A stretch of 64,000 bases of DNA from Cyrtodaria siliqua (lineage: Eukaryota > Mollusca > Bivalvia > Adapedonta > Hiatellidae): the NCBI GenBank assembly GCA_037043455.1, contig JAWPHD010003277.1, positions 1-64,000 on the forward strand, written 5' to 3'. Both the position numbers and the translations under genes were made by a program. Of this stretch, positions 40,901 to 52,900 are shown piece by piece. Numbering within the stretch: position 1 is the first letter of the stretch; every line of letters starts with the position of its first letter. The notes beneath the pieces are model-generated. The model saw only the letters and a program-made list of their open reading frames with translations, searched no databases and was not told the origin of the DNA.

Positions 40901-43900
40901 CCCAAACTTCCTTTTCATATAAGCTACCTAACCATAAAGTTTCCTTCCAATATCTCATTCATAACTGGTTACCGAGAGGAAACCGTTTTTCTATTTTTAG
41001 TAGCCGTGACCTTCACCTTCACCCGTGACCCCAAATGCAACACAAAGCTTCCTTTTCATATCAGCTTCCTTCCCGTAGTTTCATTCTAATGTCTCATTCC
41101 TAACTGAAGTTATTGAGCGGAAACCATTTTTATTTTTTTAGTAACAGTGACCTGGCTCCAGTGACCCCAAATGCAAACCCCCTTGTCCCCAATGACCCCA
41201 AATGCAAACCCAAACTTCCTTTTCATATAAGCTACCTACCCATAAAGTTTCATTCCAATATCTCATTCCTAACTGGTTACTGAGCGGAAACCATTTTTCT
41301 AGTAGCCGTCACCTTGACCTTCACCCGTGACCCCAAATGCAATATAAAGCTTCCTTTTCATATAAGCTACCTACCCATAAAATTTCATTCCAATATCTCA
41401 TTCCTAACTGAAGTTATTGAGTGGAAACCATTTTTCTATTTTTAGTAACAGTGACCTTGTCCCCAGTGATCCCAAATGCAAACCCACTTCCTTTTCATAT
41501 AAGCTACTTACCCATAAAGTTTCATTCCAATATCTCATTCCTAACTGGTTAATGAACGGAAACCGTTTTTCTTATTTCGTCTATTTTTAGTAGCCGTGAC
41601 CATGACCTTCACCCGTGGCTCCAAGTGCATTACAAAGCTTCCTTTTCATATAAGCTACCTACCCATAGTTTCATTCCAATATCTCATTCTTGACTGAAGT
41701 TACTGAGCGGAAACAATTCTTCTATTTTTAGTAAAGTGACCTTGACCCCACATGCAATTCCAAGCTTCCTTTTCATATAAGCTACCTCCCATAAAGTTTC
41801 ATTCAAATATCTCATTCCTAACTGAAGTTATTGAGCATAAACGTTTTTTCTATTTTTAGTAACAGTGACCTTGATCCCAGCGACCCCAAATGCAATCCCA
41901 AGCTTCCTTTCCATATAAGCTACCTACCCATAAAGTTTCATTCCAATATCTCATTCCTAACTGACGTTATTGAGCAGAAACGAAGACAGACTGACTGACA
42001 GACTGAGTGCAATGCTATAGTCCTTCCAGTCTGAGACCGGTAGGGGACTAATAAAGAACATGATACTAGTTACGCGCGAAATGATAACTCAATTTCTTCT
42101 GCAAATAACCCAGCCAGTTAAATATCTCTGAATGCATTTTATCACTATCAAAACAGGCTTTCTACCAGATTTCAACACTAACGCTAGCCCATGAGCCTGA
42201 GGCTAGTGACTTTGAGAACGACTAGTTAAACCTCAAGTGTTGATGTTCTTTTTATTATTAAAATGTGCCATTAAAAATTACCTAATAGTCTAATTACTTC
42301 ATTTCCGCAACTTTGTTATTTCAAAGTCTTCAATATTGGACAAATGTAAGGGTTTGTGAAGATAGAGACAAGCATCTGTGAATATGTGTAGGTGTGTCAA
42401 TTTGCTGATCACCGATTGGCCAGTCTACGGGAGACTTATGGTACCAGACTTAGACTAGCAGATTACACAAAACCTGGAAATAGATGCGACTAGGGTACAT
42501 ACAGCTAGGGCCTGTGACAGATGAGTTCGATAGACGCTCAGTAACAGAGAGATCATGTCATCATACTGGACATACGCCTGCCCTTTCTGCAGATACACCT
42601 TCCTTCTTTGTACCAAGTCCAGTGCTTCTGTGAAATGAACCTGGAAATGGAGTTATGGATGTACCTCTAATTAATAGAGTAAAGATTAGTGTTAACACAT
42701 GGATTTAGTATACAAGACTAATAAGTCAGGGTTCTCCACAGCGCCTTTAAGCACCGCGCTAGCGCGGTGCTTGAAAATCAAAATCCTTATTTGCGCTGTC
42801 CTTGAAATTAGCGCGGTCCTTTAAATCCCAAGCGCGGTGCTTTGATTTTCTTGATTCGTGTTGCTTATAGTCCGACACATACACTATAAACAGACCTTCT
42901 ACACAGGATGTAAGTCACGCGCTATCGGTGTGAAATACTACACGTCAGGGACAAGTGTGTACAGTTGTATAAACCAGTCAAATCAGGCAGAGATACGGTG
43001 TTGTCGCATTGCGTTAGCTGTGATTCACTTGAGTTTATTGTTGATCATTATTATGTCCCGACAAACAAAACTTGATGGGATTAATTAGATAAGATGTAGC
43101 GATGTGACATAATTGATTGGATAATGTGATTTAAATACAGGATGAGTGATTATTAAGGAGTTGTTAAAAAAATTATGATGTTTTGATGTTCGTCGGCTCT
43201 CTGCGTGGATCGTCTGCAGTTTGTAAGTATTAATTTGTTGCAGATTATTTTAATTACTCGATACTTTCAGAGATTAGTTAATATCTTTAATTAATTAAGT
43301 TAATGAAGTTAAACTGGGTTACTTTGCTATAAAATGCCCGATGTTTCTATTAATTTATCATAACAAAATGTCGAAGCAAAGTAGTAAGAGACTCTTAGAT
43401 GGGGGAATTGGCAAGTTTTTTGTGGTAAGAAATGTTGAGGCTGCACCTACTGTCAGTGACTCAGCATCTGAACCAGTCGCCAAAAGAGCCAGGGTCAGGC
43501 TGACCGGGTTCAATCCAGACTGGGAGAAAGACTTCAAATGGGTTGAGGAAATGGAAAATGGTTAGTAAATAAATACATGTAATTTAAGGGCAATCAATGT
43601 AAAGAATGAATATTAATATTATTTTATTCAAACGCAGATTATTTTAAAGTGTATGGTAGCTGATTATGGTCTAAATTTAATGGATAAAGAGTTTGTTGTG
43701 TTGGGGTGTATTTATTGCAGATTATATTATGTCATGTTGTAGTTTTAGTTCAATAATATTTAACGTCGAGATTTTAACCATCAATTTTCAACGTTTTTTA
43801 AAAAAAAAAAAAAAAATATTTTGACTTTATCCCGAGTCACACTATTGAATAAGTAATATATATGTATAATTATATTCTCTTTAATATAGTTTTCCCCATC

Positions 43901-46900
43901 TTCATTTTATAATTAAAAATCATCTCGGGGCATATGATGCACCCTAGAATTGGAAAAAAAATCGACAATGGGAGGGGGCGGCCCCCTCCCAAACCCACCC
44001 CCCCGCGCTGCCTATGCCAGCGCCTGAAAAAAATCCTGTGGAGGACCCTGTAAGTACATATTAAAACTGGCAAAAAATATATAAACCGATGCAGTAGTTG
44101 TCCCAAACACACCGCATGTTAAAGGGACCAGCAAAGTTGGGATAGTTATCATCTCAACGATATGTCAAGTTGGGGCATAGCCGAGAAGTGAACATCTGAA
44201 CTGTTTGTTTTTTTAAAATATAAACATTAAGTGTGGAATGAACTAATCAGGGCCTCCTCTGGCCATTTCTTTCCTTTTGCAACCAATTTTGCCAAATGAA
44301 AAAAGTTGTAGCCAAACTGGAGACTTTGGAGCCAAAATTGGCTTAAAGATAGCATATAAATTTTTCAAATTATTTTTATGTATTTTTAGATGAAGTATGG
44401 CCCATGAATAGAGCAATTAGTAAGAACTATAATCATAAAATTATATTAAAAAAAATATTTTACTCAATTTTTTACATAAAAATAAAACTTAGTAATCTGG
44501 AAATATTTCAGTTTCGAAATAAATACTGTACATGTATACAATTACAAAATCTTATCTAGAATTATACTGATCACTGGTTTATTTTGTCCTGTCAGTTATA
44601 ACTAAAGCCTAAGGTATACTTGACACCAAATGTGTGTATTTCACACCTCATCATGGACAAGTGTTGCCTTCTTGACTTGGAAATAAGAGGTCCTAATTTT
44701 GGCAGAGTTAGGTGATTATACGGGAAAATTAAGGGGTATGACGAGATTGGAAAGTAATACACAACATTCACGACTGAATTGGATATTTCTTTCGCCAAAG
44801 TTATTTTTTTATTGCCACTTTTATTATTTTGTCTCATTTGGCTCCATTTGCGAATCCCAGAGGAGGCTCTGCTATACATAATTATGCTGATATAGTTGTG
44901 CCTGTACACACTTAATGTCGGACCCTAGTCATGCTTCTTTGTTATGATTTTAGCAAAAATAGGCGTGGACATTTTGATAACCCAAATTAAAACCCGAACA
45001 TACTAAAACTCGTCTCAGTTTTTTGATGTCAGATTATTTTTGGTATTATAACTGTCATTCAATATGTTTTTATGAAAATATTTCAATGATTCAACTTGTA
45101 ATAGTCTCCATATCGCATACACCAAGTCAGTTTCAATGTGCTGGAAATCTACATTCCTGGCTTCCCAGTAATAGACATACTATGGCAAGAGCCAGTGGGT
45201 GTATTGTACGATTTGTGCTTAAATGAATGTATGCACCTTAAAGAACTCCTTAGTTTCCACAGTGCTGGCGGAACTATTCGAAGCAGCGGCTAGTTTCTCC
45301 TGTAATTCATTCTTCTCACTAGGCGATATCTGTAATAAGACCATAAACCGACAGTAATCTTTAAATACTGGAATAGTTAAAGTAGATATCCACCAACAAC
45401 AGCCAAATTTTACAGTATATGTACATGTACATGTACATTATTTCTAAACCTACTGACGATGAGGTACATATATAACTTTAATACATATTCTGAGAATCCA
45501 AACTCTATAGACACAATATAAACAGTTTTAACCAGCATGTCAAACCCCAAAACCGAAGCACTGTATTAAGAGTTACCAACTCATAATTAGTTGATCGACC
45601 ATGGGTATTTTAAGAAACCGTGAATAAACCTTTACTTTTAATTGGCACATATACAGTTTTATAAGACCTAAACACCTGGATAGGGTTTTGATGAACAGTA
45701 TTGTAGTGTAATTTCGAACTTATTTGGCGGGTTAGTTTCTTTAATATGAGAATGCATTTTAAGACATACAACATGCAAAGGAATGAATCTGACTTGTAAG
45801 CTATTTTAACCAACTTTTACCAGATAATGGTATTTATAAACTGTGCATGATTCTTTCCGAAAACACTTCACGGGAAAAGGTGGGCTTGCTGTACCATTTC
45901 ATTGCAGATGAAATAAAGAAAAGGCATATTCACTCACCAATTCATAATTCAGGTTGTTAAGTTGAAGAAACTTCATTTTTGCCTTCTTATTTTTATCATA
46001 CTGAAACCGGAACCGGAAAAAGTCTAGCTCCTGTTGTAGGAACCACCTGCGTAATTCTTCCCTGAAACACAACATGTAAAGTTAGGAACCATCCACGCAG
46101 TTCTTCCCTGAAACACAACATGTAAAGTTAGGAACCATCTATGCAGTTCTTCCCTCAAACAGAACAAGTAAGGTTACTTCAATAAAAAAAGTTTTGGAAG
46201 AAATTTCAGAGGCATGAGTGCAGGACATGACTGTAGTTGCGGTGGCCGATGGGTCTAGTCCTAAAGGTTTGAAAATGAACTCCCTCAATACCTTAAGCAG
46301 ACAAGGTATAGAGAAGTATACCATCCTTTGGAGGGGATGTCTGTAAATTCAGTGATGCATGCTTAGAAATGTAACACCCTGTTCAAGATGACCCGAAATG
46401 AACGATGACATATAAGGCTTTGTACTGATCATCCACGACAAGATTCGCTGAAATCTGGCAAAGAGTTCAGAAGAGACTAAACTGGACAAAGTTTGTGTAT
46501 TAAAACATTTAAAGGGTCATAACTCTGCCAAAAATCATTCAAACAAAATATGGCGATGATATGCACAACTAGGCTTGATACTGATCATCCTTGTCATCCT
46601 TGTCAAGTTTCGTCTATATCCAGCCAGGGTTTCAGGAGAACTAGCCTGGAAAAAATTTGTGGTATCAAAATCCTTTAAAGGGCCTTATACCGAATTTGTC
46701 GGCGTATAGCGTGCATGCGCATATAACGTGCACCCCGACTTTGGGTCTGGAATCCTTGGAAAAAAACTTTTTGTTATGTATTGTAGCGTAAACCTCACAT
46801 AAAAAACGTGTTTTCAATTTCAGGACACCAGAGCGCCATTTTGAATCATTGACCAAAGAGGAAATGTAAAACGAATTTTGATTGGCTAAAACAAGCTGCA

Positions 46901-49900
46901 TGTTAGACTGTGTTTTTTTACTCAAGTGTAAATAAACTTGTACCGTTGAGTGTACTTTTGTTGTTTACTCAAGTTTCAATAAAATAAAAATCCCCACGCC
47001 CGTGTTCAACTTTTATTACGATCATATTAAATTTATTAATCTGGCATTGTATGACTGGTGTTGTTTGCAGGTTATTTACTCTTGCTTCTCAATTTGAAGG
47101 TGTTGACAATTTGAAGGTGTTGACAGTTTGAGAGGTTTCTCGAAATGAGATGCATTGTCTTGTGGCATCACCTATTAAATGCATTTTCCTAACACATCGT
47201 GTCAGCACCTACTCAAACTTCTGAAGTAATCAAGGACAATTAAGGAATTGACATTTTTCTGCGTACATGTATTGTTTATACATGTTTGTTTAATATTCAC
47301 CATAGTCATCGTTGTTTGCGGTCAGATTAGCAAGAACCAAACACTTCACACATTTTCCCAGTCAATTAAACCCTTTATGAATAATCAAGATTCTACGTTG
47401 TCAAAATTCAGAATCGACTTTTAACAAATAAATATGTGCGGTAAATCAATACCGCGGTTATCCGGTTGTCGTCGTTAGGAAGAAAACATAATATTCTATT
47501 CATGGGTTTGTAAACCCGTCTACGTAAAACGGAAACCACAGCCTCGTTATCATTTCACTTTGCCGATTGATGTAAACAATGATATTTTTCAACATTTCAA
47601 TGGTATTTTCTCAACAATAATCAACATAATACATGGTAAAGTTTGATTTTATTATTTTTATTGATAATAAGCATATACATACAATGCATTTTATTGAAAC
47701 AATAGAAACAAGCCAACTTTTGTTCGATTCAATCTCTCTAGTAAACGGCCGGTCTTGCGACTTTTTGAAACCCACAAAACTTCTCGTCTTGGCTGGAAAA
47801 AAAAGAGTAAAACAGTTACTTGTTGCTTAAACCGTGCACCCCAACTTCAGCCACAGAATCTGGGGTAAAAAAGTGCGCGCTATAGGCCGAGGAATACGGT
47901 AATACAAAAAAAAGAAAGAGGTTTGTTTCCGACCTTCCAACCGGCCCTATTTTTAAGGCCCCGACAGTGCTCCAAGAATAGGATAGCCCGACGCCCGACG
48001 CCCAGGGCTAATCCAATCTGAATCCGGGCTAGTCTCTCTTTCAAAAATGGTTGCCCGTCAGGCTAGTCTAAAAAATGTTGTGACAATCAAACTTTTCAAA
48101 CTAAAAATCCAACTAAAATTGTGTTTTTTGCGTGAAATTTGAAGCCGTATTTGTTGAAAAAATGGTCTCCCTTGATTAAAGTTCATCAATTTTAAAGCGA
48201 GTATTTCATTGGTTGCTAAAACTTTTTGAACCAATCACATTACAGCTTTCATAATGACATTGAGTGGTCGCGAATTTGTCACGTTGAACAGAAGAAGAAA
48301 GATCAATTGAATATTAAGTGTTTCAACGGTGATTTCGTTTCATATTCTTACTTTTTGATGAATTGCTGTATAATCTTTTATTTTTAGTTTATTTTTAGCA
48401 AGTCTGTATCATAAAAATGCTTTACAATGAACACTCATTCACAAATGCAATAACAATTTAACGGCAAGTTAAAACAAGAGGTCCAATAGGGCATGTGGAC
48501 GCTCTACTGGCTCAAGATAACGTTATGTACATAAGTCTTTCAAAAATCATTCAACCGGAAAATGGTGATGAAATACACAACTAGGCTTGGTACTGATCAT
48601 CCCTGCAAAGTTTCGTTGAAATCCAGCTAGAGGTTCAGGAGAACTAGTTTAGACAAAGTTAATGTATTAAAACCTTTAAGGGCTCATAACTCTGCCAAAA
48701 TTCATTCAACCAGAACATGGCAATGACAGGTGCAACTAGGCTTAGTACTGATCATCCACGACAAGATTCCCTGAAATCTGGCAAAGAGTTCAGAAGAGAC
48801 TAATCTGGACAAAGTTTGTGTATTAAAACATTTAAAGGGCCATAACTCTGCCAAAAATCATTCAACCAAAATATGGCGATGATATGCACAACTAGGCTTG
48901 ATACTGATCATCCTTGTCATCCTTGTCAAGTTTCGTCTATATCCAGCAAGGGTTTCAGGAGAACTAGCCTGGAAAAATTTGTGGTATCAAAATCCTTTAA
49001 AGGGCCAGAACTCTGCCAAATATCTAACGAGGCAAAATATAGCATTCTTTACTAAATCAAGGGAAATAACTCCACTGTTCATGGTCCGATCTAGCTGGTT
49101 TTCGAACTTGTACGAGCTTTCATTGATATTAACAATCTGTGCAAGTTTGGTAAAGATCAAATAATAAATAAAGGTGCTAGTCTTCACAAGGCTTAATATG
49201 GCATTTTTCAGCAAAACAAAGCCCACAACTCCGGTGATACTAATCCGATCTGGCTGGTTTGTCCGAGCTTTCATTGATATAAAGACACTGTCAAAGTTTC
49301 GTAAAGATCCGATTAATAATGAAGGCCCTAGAGTGTTCACAAGGCAAAAGTTAACAGACGATGGACGGACGGACGACTCATCCCATAGCATTCGGCCAGT
49401 AGAGCTAAAAATCAGGGCAAATGATATTTCAGCCGGGTCAAGTGGACTTGTAATCTACTTTTTTTTAAAGGGTTTTAAGGCATGTAAGCAGGGCTCAAAT
49501 TTAAGCTGGCGTACTGGTAAATGCAAGTGACATTTTCAGAAATTTGCAAGTGCATCAAAACACCGTACGTGTTTAATTTAGAATACTATGTCTGCCTTTT
49601 TTTGAAACAAGCTTTCATATCAATGGTGTTTCAATATTTTTAAGTTTTAATATAGATGAAGTTTTCCTAATATTAAGTTTTCATAATATGTCTGTATTTG
49701 TACGATACATATGGAATCTAGCATGTTTGCTAATGTTGAACTAGAAATTGTTATTGTCCATGGGACAAAAATGTATGGCTCCCCCACTCGCCCGAACAGA
49801 CATAATTGACGACTCTAGGTCCAGGGGCACAAATTAGCACTCGCCCAGTTGCCCGTGGCGAGTTAAAAATGGTCTGGGCGACTAAAATTTGACTTTCACC

Positions 49901-52900
49901 TGCCCATGTGGCAACCAAAAATATTCAATCCAAAAAACGAAAAAAGGGTAATCATTCAACACAAACATTTAAGTTCGAGGATTTTACCCCGCAGATTTTG
50001 CTTTGGTCCCGTGAACTACGTACTTTTGGTCGAAATAGACAAACCCTTAACAAAATAATAACGAAACACGTTTGTTTTTATTTTTCCACTTCGGAAACAA
50101 GACAACGTTCGAGATGTTGCGATGTACAGTTTCCCACAAAACTGCATGTTACGGTACTCTGCGCTTCGAATGTCAATGTAAAATTAGATGGGCAAGAGTA
50201 CAAGTAACATTTGCTGGTATAAAATCAACATTAAAACAGACATGGTAGTGTTTATTTTACACATGATCATAAATTCGTGTTATAATTTGAAGGGGAAATA
50301 ATTAGGTTTCACTTCCGGTATTTGGATATTCTAAAACGCGGCGCTTTTGATTAATAAAATGCGGTGCTTTTAGAAATCATCAATACTAATTATATCATGT
50401 TGATAGAAAAGGTCTCATACATTAATTTTAAAACTGTATGTCAACATAAAATATTTATAACAAAATAAAACATTAATTTAATAATATCTAATCTTTTTTA
50501 ATCTTTTATTACAATAATTTACATATTCTAGTTGTGATCATTTATAACAAAACTTATTAACAATACTATTTATTTATAATTAAATAGATAACTTGGACTT
50601 GTAATGATCAGTAATGTTTTTTTATAATATTCAATAAACACGGAGTAATGGCATGTAATTGTTCATAAATTATACACCAGTGGTAAAATAAAATAATATT
50701 TTGTTAGGCCCCTAACTGGCTCAGCTGGCTCCTAGCTAAATAGAGTTAGTCTGTGCCCCTGTAGGTCCAACCGTTCTCTATTGATCTGAGATCGTTTTGA
50801 TATTCAATATCCCTGTGACTGTATCTACTATCTGTATCAGTAATATCTACTGGTCACGACCAACCATCCTTCCAAGTTTGAGGTCCCTAGATCCAACCAT
50901 TGTCTAATTATTGATCGGACATCGTTTTGATAGTCAATGTCACCGTGACCTTGACCTTTGACCCCAAAATCAATAGGGGTCATCTACCAGTCATGACCAA
51001 CCATCCTTCCAAGTTTGAGGACCCTAGGTCCAACCATTGTCTTGTTATTGATGGGACATCGTTTTGAGTCAATGTCACTGCGACCTTGACCTTTGACCTA
51101 GTGACCCCAAAATCAATAGGGGTCATCTACTGGTCATGACCAACCATCCTTCCAAGTTTGAGGACCCTAGGTCCAACCATTGTGTAGTTATTGATCGGAC
51201 ATCGATTTGGTAGTCAATGTCACCGCAACCTTGACCTTTAACCTAGTGACCACAAAATCAATAGGGGTCATCTACTTGTCATGGCCAACCATCCTTCCAA
51301 GTTTGAGGACCGTAGGTCCAACCATTCTCTAGATATTGATCGGACATCATTTTGACAGTCAATGTCACCGCGACCTTGACCTTTAACCTAGTGACCCCAA
51401 AATCAATAGGGGTCATCTACTTGTCATGACCAACCATCCTTCCAAGTTTGAAGACCCTAGGTTCAACCATTCTCTAGTTATTGATCAGACATCGTTTGTG
51501 ACATAGACAGACCTACAGACAGAAAGCACAAAATCAATATGGCTTCCCTACTACACTTTGTGTGGGGAAGCCATAATAATCTTGTGCTTTTTACTTATTT
51601 GTTTCGTATTTGTACTTACACACACAACCGTAAAAATTGCAAGTAACTTTTTTGTTTTGCCAGTTACAAAAAATAATGACGAAATGTTGTCAGTCCAAAT
51701 TGTCGCTAAATTTGAGCCCTGTGTAAGTGTTGTGTTCCGGAACACAGTCTCATATTATATCATATGTTCAAGAAAACATGCTTTTGATGTTCTTGATTTG
51801 AATTTAATTAATATAGTAAGGATTAATTCTAAAAAAATTTTTTTAAAAAATCCTACCGACCTACCCAAATTTTTTGGGAAAAAGACCAGAAACAGACACT
51901 TTTTTTTGGCCCGAGGGATTGGCCTTAAAAGCTGCTATAAAGCTGACATATGGTCTTGATGGTATACATTATTTACATTCTCCACTTACGATCTGCAATA
52001 TGCCAATCTGAGTATGAAGTGAGAAATGTGGTCCTGCCGCCTCAACACTACCTCACTCTCATCAATTTCGTCTTCATCTTCGCTGAACTGAAACAAGAAA
52101 TTGGTAAAACCGATGCATGCTCCATGAATAAAGGTACACGTTTGTGAAATACAATCGGATGAAAGTTCTATGCAGTTTCGTGAAAATCCGATGAAAAACG
52201 TTTGAGTTGAATGGACAAGCTTTAGATTCGAAAAATAGTCTCGAAACTCCGCCAAAAATCATTCAACCAGAACGCCCTGACAATAGGCGCGACTAGACAT
52301 CATACTGACACTTCTTGTGAAGTTTCATGAAAATCTGATGAAAAACGTAGTTGTGCAGACAAGCTTAAGAATCGAGTAACTTTTAAGTCCAGTAACTCTG
52401 CTAAAATTCATTCACCTGGAACGTCCAGGCTGACAATATGCCTACTAGAAATCATACTGATACTTCCTGTAAAGTTTCATGAAAATCGAATGAAAAACAA
52501 GGAGTTAAATGAACAAGAAAGCAGGACAGACAGACATCCGGATGGACATAATATGCTCCCCAAAAATTTAACAAAATACAAATGTTTGAAAGTTTAACAT
52601 AGACTACACAAGTGTAATATTCAAGGCCAAATATTTAAATGCATTATAACGATATATTAACATTTCAGATATAAATAAAATTCATCGAACTTAAATTAAT
52701 ACGTTGGATGCTTTATAGAACTGAGCAGGGCTTCTAAAATTTTAAAAGGTTTTTAACTGCCGTAAGAATCGCACTTATTTTGAAAAAATCACTAAAATCG
52801 CCGTACCCCACCCACCATGCATTTTTTCCGTTCAGTCATTGATATAGAGAACTATTTAAAATGTATGTTTGTATTATATTTGTATTATTTATAACTTACT

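Larger units (their letters stand above)
42727..44050 (+). mobile_element. hAT-like element with 5-bp duplication TAAGT
   Basis: 1324 bp. The ends 'cagggttctccacagcgc' and 'gcgcctg...atcctgtggaggaccctg' are inverted. TAAGT is repeated at 42722-42726 and 44051-44055. Next to the left end are three 'gcgcggtgctt'-type words. It carries one short coding-like exon (43368-43560) and no full transposase. It ends 86 bp from PRIM2 exon 6, on the acceptor side. Confidence 0.75.
49489..51721. mobile_element. hAT-like element with 6-bp duplication TGTAAG, nested
   Basis: 2233 bp. The ends 'cagggctcaaatttaa' and 'ctaaatttgagccctg' are inverted. TGTAAG is at 49483-49488 and 51722-51727. It holds a satellite-type block (50762-51590), itself interrupted by another hAT-like element (49822-50761). 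No transposase is recognised. Confidence 0.75.

Noticed and set aside
49908..50207. 99-codon ORF inside the inner hAT-like element.
   Set aside because: No transposase motif, basic low-complexity start, and no splice partner. Kept only as a note in the element entry.
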